A DNA stretch of 64,000 bases from Candidatus Sulfuritelmatomonas gaucii (GTDB taxonomy: Bacteria; Acidobacteriota; Terriglobia; Terriglobales; Acidobacteriaceae): assembly GCA_900290245.1 (NCBI GenBank), contig OKRB01000086.1, positions 57,868 to 121,867 on the forward strand, given 5' to 3'. Every line of letters starts with the position of its first letter. Position 1 is the stretch's first letter. Positions 52,340 to 61,543 of the stretch are shown here, in pieces. Made by a program: the position numbers and the translations under genes. The notes under the pieces are model-generated. The model saw only the letters and a list, made by a program, of their open reading frames with translations, was not told the origin of the DNA and ran no database searches.

Positions 52340-52771
52340 TCAGCTCTTTAGGATGCCACGCTCCTTCATCAGCGCCATGACGTCATCGCCGGCAATATAG
52401 AGGATGATTTTGAATTCTCCGGCGCCGGTGTCGACTATGAATGCCGAGTCGACAAGAATGTCCTGCGGATTGTCTTGAGTTTGAGCGAAACTGAAGCGCC
52501 ATTTTGTAAGCGCCAGCGTGTATCGCGCACCCAGAGGAATCGTATGAATATCCGCGAGGGTCGAGGAGTTCCGGCCCACGCGATCGAAGAGCTGCTTGCG
52601 CGCGGGCAGACCCTGAGCGAAATCAGCGGCGCTTACGGTTTTCGTCCCTTGAGGAGTAGCCGCCAGAAATGGATCGGCAAACTGGGCGAGCAGGGCCGGC
52701 ATATTCCCGGCAATGACGTTGCGTTCGTAATCTCGAAGAAAAGTCTCGACAGAGCGGAGCTGGTTTTCCAT
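52340..52771 (-). CDS. NTF2/SnoaL-like protein
   Basis: 143 residues with an NTF2-like alpha-plus-beta pattern: an N-terminal helix (QLRSVETFLRDYERNVIAGNMPALLAQFADPFLAAT), FAQGLPARKQLFDRVG, then strands RYTLALTKWRFSF, ILVDSAFIVDT and FKIILYIAGDDV. Members are often small cytoplasmic enzymes or binding proteins; no catalytic residues are evident. It has a strong own promoter overlapped by a 19-bp palindrome (52827-52857), so it is probably regulated by a dimeric repressor. Confidence 0.75.
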   Translation of the reverse strand: MENQLRSVETFLRDYERNVIAGNMPALLAQFADPFLAATPQGTKTVSAADFAQGLPARKQLFDRVGRNSSTLADIHTIPLGARYTLALTKWRFSFAQTQDNPQDILVDSAFIVDTGAGEFKIILYIAGDDVMALMKERGILKS

Positions 52772-52826
52772 GAGTTCTCCAGTGAGAGAGGCGCACAGGC
52801 GCCTCCGGAAGTGAATGGTACTTTAG

Positions 52827-52857
52827 TATTATATCAGATAATACACAGAAAGTCACT
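52827..52857 (-). promoter_or_regulatory. Promoter with palindromic operator for the NTF2-like gene
   Basis: On the minus strand GTGACT (52852-52857) and a perfect TATAAT (52829-52834) are 17 bases apart. A perfect palindrome GTATTAT-N5-ATAATAC (52827-52845) covers the -10 box, an arrangement expected for repression by a dimeric HTH protein. The regulator is unknown. Confidence 0.6.
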
Positions 52858-52900
52858 AGGGATCACACGCTTGTCAGATCCCTCCGATCGTGCGACCCGC

Positions 52901-54319
52901 CTACTCTTCCGGCGCAATCAGATACTGTTCGAGCTTGCCGTCGGGATATGTATACGTCGTGAGCCGCAGCCGCTTCCCTGGATAGACGATGTCAAAGCTG
53001 CGAAAGGTCATGCCGCCGCGGAGCACTTCCTGGGTCTGGTGCAGGCTGAGCGGCTCGCCCAGCGGCGCGAGGCTCGACTGAAAGTCGGCGATGGCCTGGG
53101 GCGTGAAGTAATCGCTGAGGTTGGGCGCGAGCAGGGAGCGGTCGATGCGGCCCTGTCGGAGTCCACGGAAGATATCCAGGGCCTGTTGTTCGGGTGCGCT
53201 GAGCGGGTAGCCGGCGACGAGCGGCGCAGCGAGATGAGCGATGGTGCTGGCTGCGCTGACAGCGTCTTGGTTGGTGAGGACGGCCACGGCGGCGCCTGAG
53301 TCAATGAGAACTTCATTTTCGGAGACGAAGCCGGAGACTTCGCCGCCGTGCTCGATGGAGCGGTGGCCATCGCGATCGCGCACCTCAACGCCGAGGCCGT
53401 AGTGTGTGCCCTTTCCGTTTTTCAGCTTTACTTCGGTGAACATTTCTTTGTAGCTCTCAGGCTTGAGGATCGATTGCGCAATCAGGCTTTCATCCCAGAG
53501 GGCCAGGTCGTGCGGTGTCATTGCCAATTCGCCTGCGGCAAACATCCAGCCGATGCCCTCGTTGGGCGCGACGCGCAAGGGGCCAAGGGCATGACGGTAA
53601 TATGGCGTCGCGTCGGGTGGAGTGAGCTTGATCTGGTCGGAGTTCCATGCGGACTTCATGCCGAGCGGTCGGAAGATGTGCTCGGTGAGGAAATTCCAAT
53701 AGGGCTCGCCTGAGACAACCTCGACGATGCGTCCGGCGATGACGAAGTTGGTGTTGGAGTATTGCCACTGCGTGCCCGGATCGAAGTCGAGCGGCTTTTT
53801 GGCCCATGTGTCGATGATCTGCTCCGCAGTCTCAGGATGATTCATCGTGGTCATGACGTAGTCTTCGGGCCAGTAGTCCTGGTAACCGGAAGTGTGGGAG
53901 AGAATCTCGCGAATCGTCACCTCGTCGCCGCGCGTGAGGCCGGGAACATATTTGCCGACGGGATCGTCGAGGGAGAGCCTGCCTTGCTCCTGAAGAAGCA
54001 GAATCGCCGTGGCTGTGAATTGCTTGGAGATGGACCCGATGGAGTAGCGCATGTCGGGCGTGGCTGGAACGGCTGGTGAGGAATCGGTGGCCAGGCGCGC
54101 AAGCCCGTAGGCATGGGTGTAAACGAGCTTGCCATGCTGGACGACGGCGACGGAGGCCGAGGGGACGCCGGTTTCTTGAAGGACTTGCGAGGCGATGCGA
54201 TCCACCTGGCCGCGCAGATCGGGCGAGATCGAATCCACAGTTTGCGCGGATGCGGCCGAAGCGGCCAGCAGCAGAAGCAACAGAATGGCGGGACGCAAGA
54301 GACTTTCTGAACGAAGCAT
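52901..54319 (-). CDS. Exported class C beta-lactamase-fold serine hydrolase
   Basis: 472 residues with a signal peptide (PAILLLLLLAASAASAQ). Catalytic motifs of the serine beta-lactamase-like superfamily are complete: S96-I-S-K99 in GSISKQFT, Y187-S-N189 in WQYSNTN, and HGG in IEHGGEVSGF. LSHTSGYQDY is also typical. A ~110-residue C-terminal extension (residues ~360-472) ends in a beta-rich segment. These proteins are mostly esterases or D-amino-acid peptidases rather than true beta-lactamases. The ATG at 54319 has AGAGGAA 11 bases upstream. A weak GGGATC/GATCCC hairpin follows the stop. Confidence 0.88.
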   Translation of the reverse strand: MLRSESLLRPAILLLLLLAASAASAQTVDSISPDLRGQVDRIASQVLQETGVPSASVAVVQHGKLVYTHAYGLARLATDSSPAVPATPDMRYSIGSISKQFTATAILLLQEQGRLSLDDPVGKYVPGLTRGDEVTIREILSHTSGYQDYWPEDYVMTTMNHPETAEQIIDTWAKKPLDFDPGTQWQYSNTNFVIAGRIVEVVSGEPYWNFLTEHIFRPLGMKSAWNSDQIKLTPPDATPYYRHALGPLRVAPNEGIGWMFAAGELAMTPHDLALWDESLIAQSILKPESYKEMFTEVKLKNGKGTHYGLGVEVRDRDGHRSIEHGGEVSGFVSENEVLIDSGAAVAVLTNQDAVSAASTIAHLAAPLVAGYPLSAPEQQALDIFRGLRQGRIDRSLLAPNLSDYFTPQAIADFQSSLAPLGEPLSLHQTQEVLRGGMTFRSFDIVYPGKRLRLTTYTYPDGKLEQYLIAPEE

Positions 54320-54468
54320 TGTGGCTGATTCCTCTTGACAAGGATTGTCGCACCTGGACCAGTGACGCGATGAGCCCGCCCGGTGCGTTAGGCTGTCGAA
54401 GGACGCGCTGCGCATGAGCAAGATGGGCATGCGGGTTGCCGGAAGCGCATGGGAGACGTTGGGCGAAA

Positions 54469-55086
54469 ATGAAAAGACTGATTGAGGGGCACAAGCGCTT
54501 TTTGGCCGATGTATTTCCGGCAAAGAAGAGTCACTTTCATCTTTTGGCGGAAGGACAGTCGCCCCAGTGGCTGTTCATTACCTGTGCGGACTCTCGCGTT
54601 TTGCCGGACCTGATTCTGGGAACCGAGCCGGGCGATCTCTTCATTTCGCGCAGCATTGGAAACGTGGTGCCCGTCAGCAACCAGGATGTGGACGGAGTAA
54701 CGGCGACCATCGAGTACGCAGTGGATGTGCTGAAAGTGAGGCACGCGATCGTGTGTGGACACTCGGACTGCGGTGCCATGAAAGCAGCGCTCGACACGAA
54801 GAGCCTGGAGAATCTGCCCAAAGCGCGGCGGTGGCTGGAGCACGTGGAGTCGGCATTTGCGCACAAGCAGCCGCTGAATGCGGCCGATGGCGACGGCGCT
54901 GAGCTGGCAGCGCTGATCCGCGGCAACGTGGTAGCGCAACGCAAAAACCTGCTCGCGCAACCTGCCGTGGTGCGGGCCATAGCGGAGGGACGGCTTACGG
55001 TTCACGGCTGGTACTACGACATTCTCACGGGGCGGGTTGAGGAATACGACGAAGAGCAGAAGAGGTTTGCGCCCCTGGTTTGGTGA
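54469..55086 (+). CDS. Beta-class carbonic anhydrase
   Basis: 205-residue zinc enzyme interconverting CO2 and bicarbonate. The zinc ligands C39, H98 and C101 and the D41/R43 dyad are visible in FITCADSRV and VCGHSDCGAM. GDLFISRSIGNVVP is a further family motif. The length is standard for bacterial beta-CA of the Can/CynT type. The ATG at 54469 was chosen; an upstream TTG (54436) is possible. Divergent from the beta-lactamase-fold gene; no partner such as a SulP transporter is adjacent. Confidence 0.94.
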   Translation: MKRLIEGHKRFLADVFPAKKSHFHLLAEGQSPQWLFITCADSRVLPDLILGTEPGDLFISRSIGNVVPVSNQDVDGVTATIEYAVDVLKVRHAIVCGHSDCGAMKAALDTKSLENLPKARRWLEHVESAFAHKQPLNAADGDGAELAALIRGNVVAQRKNLLAQPAVVRAIAEGRLTVHGWYYDILTGRVEEYDEEQKRFAPLVW

Positions 55087-55165
55087 TGGGACCTGCCGTG
55101 TTCAGAATTCAGCGCGGGATGCACGCGAGTTGGCTGGAACGCGCGACGGCCCGGCTGTTGCCGCG

Positions 55166-55624
55166 CTATTGGATGCGGTCGAGTGCGGCCTTCATGAAGT
55201 TGTGCGTTTCCTGGATGTGCGCGGCTTGCGAGGTAAGCACCTGACGCAATGGGAGCGGAAGCGTTGCCTGGATGGCGTTATCGTAGACCTCTCTGGCCGC
55301 ATCTTCGCCCTGCTCGGCGGTGACAAGCAAAGTGTGATCGCCCCCGCCTAACTTGAATTTCAGCCTGGCCCAGACGCGGTGCAAAGCTCCCGCAGTTGTG
55401 CCGCTTTCGCGCAGGTTGCTGATGCCCTCCTGGTTGAGGACCGATTCCAGTTCGCCGCGAAACTGAGCGCGGGTGAGCGATTCTGTGAGGAAAAAGCACT
55501 TCAGATTTCGGTCTTCAAGCTTTTCACCGATGGCGACGAGAGCCTCCTGGCTGTCGATCAGGCTTTCAAGCACAGTATGGATGGCGGATTCGGTTTGCTG
55601 TAGATCACGAGACGGCTGTGGCAT
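55166..55624 (-). CDS. DUF2383-type four-helix (ferritin-like) protein
   Basis: 152 residues, almost all helical. LQQTESAIHTVLESLIDSQEALVAIGEKLEDRNLKCFFLTESLTRAQFRGELESVL and VYDNAIQATLPLPLRQVLTSQAAHIQETHNFMKAALDRI follow the pattern of DUF2383 (PA2169-like) proteins, which have a ferritin-like bundle and often appear with stress genes. The usual ExxH metal residues may be E in IQETHNF with the following His. Function unknown. Its upstream spacer carries an unexplained RNA-like fold. Confidence 0.75.
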   Translation of the reverse strand: MPQPSRDLQQTESAIHTVLESLIDSQEALVAIGEKLEDRNLKCFFLTESLTRAQFRGELESVLNQEGISNLRESGTTAGALHRVWARLKFKLGGGDHTLLVTAEQGEDAAREVYDNAIQATLPLPLRQVLTSQAAHIQETHNFMKAALDRIQ

Positions 55625-56125
55625 GACTCTTTACCAGAAATAGATATTTTGGAAATATCGTGTGGCCGGGGTCGGCACACGCGTGCCCTTGCAAGATTTG
55701 AGGCAAGATGCAGGCGGCTGGTTGCTTTGAAAAAGGGCGCTGCGACAACAGTGGGTTTACGGCCTGTTACGGATTCGGTACTGCGAGTTCCGCATGTGCG
55801 CGCGTGGACGCGAAGACGATGGGAAAGCCGCGTAAGCTCAGGGTTACAGGCAGGGTCCGACGGCTGCCAGTGCGATTCTCCTTCGCCGCCGGCAAGGGAG
55901 GGAAATCGCGAAAACCTCCCGCCCCTGCCTGATTTTTAAACGCGGGAACCTGCAACAGCAGATAAGCGCTCGCAGGGTTGGAGGCAAGGGGATTGTGGTC
56001 AGTTGTCTCGCGGAGAATCTTCGTGGGCCCAGGCTGAGAGGTGGGAGCGAGTCCCAACCGCTGTGAACTGACACAGCGAGTCTCAGTGTGCGTCCAGTAA
56101 CGGTAGTCTCCCCGGCAGGGTGGAT
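55625..56125. other. 501-bp intergenic region with a predicted three-way-junction RNA
   Basis: No convincing gene. The half nearer 55625 is AT-richer and should contain the DUF2383 promoter. The half nearer 56125 is GC-rich and carries several nested hairpins, the best being 56034-56086. Confidence 0.55.
56034..56086. ncRNA. Candidate structured RNA (three-way junction)
   Basis: CTGAGA (56034-56039) pairs with TCTCAG (56081-56086) and encloses two hairpins: GGTGGGA/TCCCAACC (56040-56059, one bulge) and GCTGTG-AACTGA-CACAGC (56060-56077). The elements are contiguous, which is unusual for chance. The transcribed strand is unknown; on the minus strand it would be in the 3' region of the FtsX gene or the far leader of the DUF2383 gene. 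Confidence 0.4.
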
Positions 56126-58552
56126 CTATTCTTCGCGGAGGGCACGGAGGGGATCGATGCCTGCGGCCCGGCGCGCGGGAACGTAGCAGGCAAGCAGGAC
56201 GACGAGCATCATGACAATGGGAACCGCGGCAAGAACCAGCGGGTTATTTTCGCCGATGCCGTAAAGCAGGCTCGCCATCAGGCGGCGCAGCAGAATGGCA
56301 GCAGGAACGCCGATGAGGACACCGGCGAGAGCGAGACGCGCGGATTGGCCAAGAATGAGGCGGAGGACGTCGCGGCGGAGCGCGCCAAGCGCCATGCGAA
56401 CGCCGATCTCTCGCGTGCGTTGCGATACCGAGTACGCGGTAACACCGTAAACGCCCACCGCGGCGAGCAGGACCGCAAGCACGGAGAAGATGTCGAGTAG
56501 AGAAAGATCGAAGCGCCGCAGTGCACCGGCGTCGGCGACCAACCCGGACATCGATTCGACGCTGTAGATGGGCGTGGTGCTGCTGACCTGGGAGACGGCG
56601 GCGCGGATCGATGGCAGCACGGAGCGCTCCGGAAGGCTGCTGCGGACGGCGAGACTCATGTTGGCCTCGAGCAGCGAGCGAATGCTGTCGGGAATCTGCG
56701 TGTAGGGGTAGTAGGCCGTGGGTTCAATGGCAACATCAGCGCCCCAGTGGCGGACGTCGGCCACAACGCCAACGACGGTGCACCAGGAACTGCCCTTGAA
56801 GTTGGGTTTGAGACGTTTGCCGATGGGGCTTTCGCCGGGCCAGTATTTTTGGGCAAGCGACTGGCTGACGATGGCCACGAAGGGGGAAGAAGCGCTGTCG
56901 CCATTGTCGAAGTCGCGTCCCTGGATGAGGGGAATCTGGAGGGTATGGAAGTAGCCCTCACCGACGGCGCGATAACGAGTGACGAGTTCGCCCTGGACGG
57001 GCGCAGGATTCCTGCCATCGACGGTGATGGGCATGGATGGATCTCCGCCGCTGAAGGGCAGATTGCGCGCGATGACCGTCGAGTCGACGCCAGGAATGGT
57101 ACGAACGCGGTCGGCGATTTGACGATAGAACTCGGTGATTTGCGGACCGGTGAGAGTGCCGGGCACAGCGATGCGGAAGGTGAGGACGCTGGCGGGATTG
57201 AAGCCGAGATCGACGTTGCGGATAGACCAGAGGCTGGATAGGGCGAGGCCGGTACCGGTGAGAAGGATGCAGGCTAGCGCGGTTTCGACGATGACGAGCA
57301 GAGCGCGCTGAATCGCAAATCCGCGTGAAAAAGATCCGGCGCGCTCGCGAAGGCCATCATTCACGTTGCCACGCACGGCGCTGATGGCCGGCGCAAGACC
57401 GAAGAGAACCCCGACGAACAGCGAGGCAAGCAGCGCGCAGCCGAGGACGGTGAGGTCGATATAGACGGCGTCCATGCGGGGGACGGCAGGCGGATGAAGT
57501 GCGAGAACCAGGCGCAGCGCCGCGAAGCCAACGCCGATGCCGGCCAGGCCGCCGATAAGCCCGAGCAAAATACTCTCGGTAAGGAGTTGGCGCATGATGC
57601 GAACAGTGGATGCGCCGAGTGAGGTACGGACCGCGATCTCGCGCCGGCGAGCCGCGCCGCGAGCGAGGAGGAGGTTGGCCACGTTGGCGCAGGCGATGAG
57701 CAGGACCAAGCCAACGCAGCTCATGAGCATGACCAGGGCGGGCTGAACATTGCCGGAAAACGCGCTGGTGATGGTTTCAAGGTCGACACCAAAGCCGAGG
57801 CCGGCGGTCGGGTTGTCGTGGTGCAGACGATCGGCGATGGCGTTGAGTTCGACCTGCGCCTGCTTTTGGCTCAGGCCAGCGGGCAGGCGTATGAATCCGA
57901 GAAGCCAGTGAATGTTCGATGAGGAGCCGATGCCGCCATCGCGGCTCAATTGCAGAGGTGTCCACAACAGATCCTGGCCGGCGTAACCATTGAAGCCTTG
58001 CGGCATGACTCCGACAACCGTATAGGGAGTACTGTCGAGCGAGATGGCCGTGCCAACAATGGCAGGATTGGATTTGTAGCGATTCTTCCAAAGCGTGTAA
58101 CTGATGATGACGGCGTGAGGACCGCCGGCTGTGTCCTCTTCCGGAGAAAAAAAGCGTCCCCTGAAGGGACGGACGCCGAGTACGGGGAGAAAATCCTGCG
58201 AAACTTTGACACCGTTGATGCGCTCAGGCTGCTGGCCGGCTGCGCTCAGGTTGAATTGCCACGCAACGTGCGCGGCCATTTGTGCAAGCAGACCGCCCTG
58301 CTGTTTCCAGTCGAGAAAATCCTGCGTGGAAAAGTTGTTGATGTTGCCGTTTGCCTGGCGCTCAAAAACGATGAGGACGCGCGAGGGATCCTTGATTTGC
58401 CACGGCTCGAGAAGCACGGAGTGGATGACGCTGAACATGGCGGTGTTGGCGCCGATGCCGAGGGCGAGGGTGAGGATGGCGGCGATGGTGAACCGGCGAG
58501 AGTGAGCCAGCGACCGGATGCCGTAGCGGATGTCCTGAAGCAGGGATTGCAT
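56126..58552 (-). CDS. FtsX/MacB-like permease, acidobacterial duplicated orphan type
   Basis: 808 residues. The N-terminus SLLQDIRYGIRSLAHSRRFTIAAILTLALGIGANTAMFSVIHSVLL is the standard start of this class. Two MacB_PCD periplasmic regions alternate with two FtsX domains (LLIACANVANLLLARGAARRREIAVRTSLGAS; AVGVYGVTAYSVSQRTREIGVRMALGA), giving about eight transmembrane helices. No ABC ATPase gene is adjacent, as the class name implies. A role in lipid, peptide or drug export, or in mechanotransmission, is inferred from MacB homology. Acidobacteria often carry dozens of copies. Confidence 0.92.
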   Translation of the reverse strand: MQSLLQDIRYGIRSLAHSRRFTIAAILTLALGIGANTAMFSVIHSVLLEPWQIKDPSRVLIVFERQANGNINNFSTQDFLDWKQQGGLLAQMAAHVAWQFNLSAAGQQPERINGVKVSQDFLPVLGVRPFRGRFFSPEEDTAGGPHAVIISYTLWKNRYKSNPAIVGTAISLDSTPYTVVGVMPQGFNGYAGQDLLWTPLQLSRDGGIGSSSNIHWLLGFIRLPAGLSQKQAQVELNAIADRLHHDNPTAGLGFGVDLETITSAFSGNVQPALVMLMSCVGLVLLIACANVANLLLARGAARRREIAVRTSLGASTVRIMRQLLTESILLGLIGGLAGIGVGFAALRLVLALHPPAVPRMDAVYIDLTVLGCALLASLFVGVLFGLAPAISAVRGNVNDGLRERAGSFSRGFAIQRALLVIVETALACILLTGTGLALSSLWSIRNVDLGFNPASVLTFRIAVPGTLTGPQITEFYRQIADRVRTIPGVDSTVIARNLPFSGGDPSMPITVDGRNPAPVQGELVTRYRAVGEGYFHTLQIPLIQGRDFDNGDSASSPFVAIVSQSLAQKYWPGESPIGKRLKPNFKGSSWCTVVGVVADVRHWGADVAIEPTAYYPYTQIPDSIRSLLEANMSLAVRSSLPERSVLPSIRAAVSQVSSTTPIYSVESMSGLVADAGALRRFDLSLLDIFSVLAVLLAAVGVYGVTAYSVSQRTREIGVRMALGALRRDVLRLILGQSARLALAGVLIGVPAAILLRRLMASLLYGIGENNPLVLAAVPIVMMLVVLLACYVPARRAAGIDPLRALREE

Positions 58553-58701
58553 GGCGACCTCTGTGGGGAATGATACGGCGGCTCGAAGTTGTTGTTAGCA
58601 AATTGGACGGGGGATAGTGACAAAAGGTGCTTGAGCGGGGATGAAGTGCACGAGGGGGCACCGATATACGCAGGTCACACGCATCCTTATACCGACTGAA
58701 A

Positions 58702-60282
58702 TTAGTGCGCGCCGGGCGGCGGGCTGGAGTGCTTCTGTGGCTTTTTGAACATCCAGGTACAGGCGGCGCAAACGAGGGCGAGAACGGCAGTCCAGCGGAA
58801 GACGTCGACATAGGCGAGCATGGCGGCTTGCTGCTGCATGAGCCCATAGAGCAAGCCGAAGGATCCGGGACGCGCGCCGGGCGGCCCGATTTGGTGACTG
58901 AGGTAGGCGGCAATCATCGAGGATTTCTGCTGCAGGACGGCGCCGGAAGGGACGAGATTGGCGGCGAGGTAGCTCTGGTGGAAGGCGGCGCGGCGAATGA
59001 GCGCAGTGGTCGCCATGGCGATGCCGACAGATCCACCGATGTTGCGCAGCATGTTGAAGATGCCTGTCGCGTTTCCCATTTCCCGGTTGGGGATGGTCGC
59101 TGTGGTCATGGTGGCGAGCGGAACAAAGACGAAGCTGAGCGCGAAACCAGTGAGGGTGATGGGAAACAAGAGCGTGTAGGGGCCGATGTCGAGGTCGACC
59201 GTACTGAAGATATAGGCACAGACAGCGAAGCCAATAAAACCGGCGCAGAGGAGCTTGCGGTTGTCAATGCGCGAGCCGAGGATGCCGATGACCGGCGAGC
59301 CAATGAATGACCCGACGCCGCGAGGAAAGACAACCAGGCCCGCGGTGAACGCGGTGTAGCCGAGAATCTCCTGGTAGTAGAGGGGCAGGATGGCGATGGT
59401 GATGTAGAGACACATGCCCAGGAGGGCGATCATGATGCAGCCGGTACGGAGGTTGTGATCTTTGAGTGCGTGCAAGTTGACGAGGCCTTTGGGGTTCGCC
59501 CACGACCGCCAGACCCAAAGGAGGAAGGCGATGATGAGCGCGGCGACCGCCCAGCGGACCCAGATGGCGCCGAACCAGTCATCCTCCTGGCCTTTGTCGA
59601 GGACGACCTGGAGGCAGCCGGTCCAGACAATGAGGAGACCGAATCCGATGTTGTCGAACGCGCTGACCTTGGCGTGCTTGATGTAGGGCGGATCGTGAAC
59701 GAAGCGGGTGATCATGATGACGGCGAGGATGCCGACGGGAATATTGATGTAAAAGGCGTAGCGCCAACTGAAGGTATCGGTGAGCCAGCCGCCGAGCGTG
59801 GGGCCAAGCACGGGAGCCATGACGATGCCCAGGCCGTATGCGGCCATGGACATTGACCGCTTTTGGATGGGGAAGCTTTCAAGCAGGATGGATTGAGACA
59901 GCGGCTGCAACGCACCGCCGCCCGCGCCCTGCATCACGCGGGCCAGCAGAATGACAGCAAGAGACGGGGCCGCACCGCAGAAGAACGAAGCGACCGTGAA
60001 GATGATGACGCAGGTGAGCAAGAAGCGCTTGCGGCCAAAGCGCCGGGCAAACCAATTCGAGGCGGGCAGAATGACGGCGTTGGCGACGAGATAGCTGGTG
60101 AGGACCCACGTTGCCTCGGAGTTGGAGGCCGAAAGCGAGCCGGCGATGTAGGGCAAGGCCACCGACGCAATCGCTGTATCGAGTACTTCCATGAATGTCG
60201 GAAGCATGACTGATAGCGTGACTAGCCACGGGTTGACGCCCTGGGTCAGCGGGTAACGAGCATGAGCATCGGCCGTGGTCAT
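58702..60282 (-). CDS. emrB: EmrB/DHA2-family MFS drug efflux pump
   Basis: 526 residues with 14 predicted transmembrane helices. NPWLVTLSVMLPTFMEVLDTAIASVALPYIAGSL (motif D), WFARRFGRKRFLL (motif A) and GLGIVMAPVLGPTLGGWLTD (motif C) identify DHA2 drug:H+ antiporters. EmrB-type pumps work with EmrA and TolC; the only such pair in the window is 33 kb away. The start at ATG 60282 was chosen because homologues begin near TQGVNPWLV. Divergent from the DHH gene, so its promoter is within 60283-60479. Confidence 0.9.
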   Translation of the reverse strand: MTTADAHARYPLTQGVNPWLVTLSVMLPTFMEVLDTAIASVALPYIAGSLSASNSEATWVLTSYLVANAVILPASNWFARRFGRKRFLLTCVIIFTVASFFCGAAPSLAVILLARVMQGAGGGALQPLSQSILLESFPIQKRSMSMAAYGLGIVMAPVLGPTLGGWLTDTFSWRYAFYINIPVGILAVIMITRFVHDPPYIKHAKVSAFDNIGFGLLIVWTGCLQVVLDKGQEDDWFGAIWVRWAVAALIIAFLLWVWRSWANPKGLVNLHALKDHNLRTGCIMIALLGMCLYITIAILPLYYQEILGYTAFTAGLVVFPRGVGSFIGSPVIGILGSRIDNRKLLCAGFIGFAVCAYIFSTVDLDIGPYTLLFPITLTGFALSFVFVPLATMTTATIPNREMGNATGIFNMLRNIGGSVGIAMATTALIRRAAFHQSYLAANLVPSGAVLQQKSSMIAAYLSHQIGPPGARPGSFGLLYGLMQQQAAMLAYVDVFRWTAVLALVCAACTWMFKKPQKHSSPPPGAH

Positions 60283-60479
60283 TCGGGGTGGCTTTTTTGA
60301 GGGTACACGATGGGCCGCACGCAGACCTGTGGTCGGGAGCACCGCGTTTGATTTGCAAAGCCTGCACTGTTCAATAGATGAGAGGCATGGACGTCCCGCA
60401 TGGGACGCGCGCCTTGACACAATGGGCCGGGGCCTTGATGCTGTACAGTTCCACTTTTTCAAGTCTTGGCGGCAGGAGG

Positions 60480-61511
60480 ATGCCGATTTTGCGGGTTCGC
60501 GTCTTCTATCACGACAAATGTTTTGACGGCGCTTGCTCGGCATCGCTGTTTACGCGATTTCATCGGGAGTGCATTGCGCCGGAGGCAAGCTACGACAACC
60601 ACGGGCTCGTGCATCGTGCGGGCGCACTCTTTGACGAGGCGCAGTTTACCGGTGACGAGAATGCGATTGTGGATTTCAAATACTCGGCCTCGCCGCGGAT
60701 TACGTGGTGGTTCGATCACCACCAATCAGCGTTCCTGACGCCGCAGGATCACGAGAATTTCCTTGCGTGCCAGCGCGATCCGAAGTGCGCTGCGCGTAAA
60801 TTCTTTGACCCAACTTACACTTCGTGCACAAGCTTTCTGGCGCACATTGCCTCGACGCGCTACGGCTTCGACACCGCACCCGTCGCGGAGCTGATTCACT
60901 GGGCCGATATTGTGGACGGAGCGCAGTACGAAAGCCCTGAAGCTGCGGTGGAGATGGCTGCGCCGGCGATGAAGCTCACGCTGATCATCGAGGCCACGCA
61001 GGATCCGGCATTCATCCCGCGACTGATTCCGCTGCTGACGGAGATGCCGCTCGCGGAGATTTTGAATCAGCCCTTTGTGGCGCCCTTGCTGCCGCCGCTG
61101 CTCGAGCGCCACGGGCAGGCGATCGAACTCATCCGCAGCCGTGCGCAAGAGCGCGACGGGACGATCTTCTTCGATATCACGGACCACCCGCTGGAAGGGT
61201 TCAACAAGTTTATCCCGTACTACCTGTATCCCAATGCAACCTATTCGATCGGGTTGTCGAAGTCGAGTTTTCGGACGAAGGTCGCGGTGGGATCGAATCC
61301 GTGGACGAAAGCCGACCCGGTGAAGATGGTGAACCTGGCGCAGGTCTGCGAGCGCTATGGTGGAGGCGGGCACGCGCGGGTAGGCGCAATCAGCTTTCCG
61401 CCGGACAAAGAAGCGGACGCGCGAGCGGCGGCGAGGGAAATCGTTGCCGAATTGCGAAAGACGGGGATCGAGGGAACACGCGAACACGGGAACGAAAAGG
61501 CAGGGACCTAG
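60480..61511 (+). CDS. DHH-family phosphoesterase
   Basis: 343 residues. HDKCFDGACSA (11-21), D65 in IVDFKYS and DHH (79-81) in WWFDHHQSAF are the metal-binding motifs of the DHH domain; GGGGHARVGAI near residue 303 is the DHHA1 motif. The family includes NrnA (nanoRNA/pAp phosphatase), RecJ and c-di-AMP phosphodiesterases; no sensor domain is fused, so an NrnA-like role is the closest guess. The ATG at 60480 directly follows GGAGG with no spacer, so the true start may be the in-frame ATG 14 codons upstream (60438). Confidence 0.82.
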   Translation: MPILRVRVFYHDKCFDGACSASLFTRFHRECIAPEASYDNHGLVHRAGALFDEAQFTGDENAIVDFKYSASPRITWWFDHHQSAFLTPQDHENFLACQRDPKCAARKFFDPTYTSCTSFLAHIASTRYGFDTAPVAELIHWADIVDGAQYESPEAAVEMAAPAMKLTLIIEATQDPAFIPRLIPLLTEMPLAEILNQPFVAPLLPPLLERHGQAIELIRSRAQERDGTIFFDITDHPLEGFNKFIPYYLYPNATYSIGLSKSSFRTKVAVGSNPWTKADPVKMVNLAQVCERYGGGGHARVGAISFPPDKEADARAAAREIVAELRKTGIEGTREHGNEKAGT

Positions 61512-61543
61512 GGCTGGAGGACCGCGGAAATCCGCTCGGCGGA

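Noticed and set aside
55767-56057. 96-codon minus-strand open frame
   Set aside because: No ribosome site, no domain and repeat-like composition; it overlaps the predicted structured RNA region and is unlikely to be a gene.
56034-56086. TPP riboswitch
   Set aside because: CUGAGA and GAACUGA words are present, but the conserved P4/P5 half of the TPP aptamer is absent and no thiamine gene is near. Kept only as an unassigned fold.
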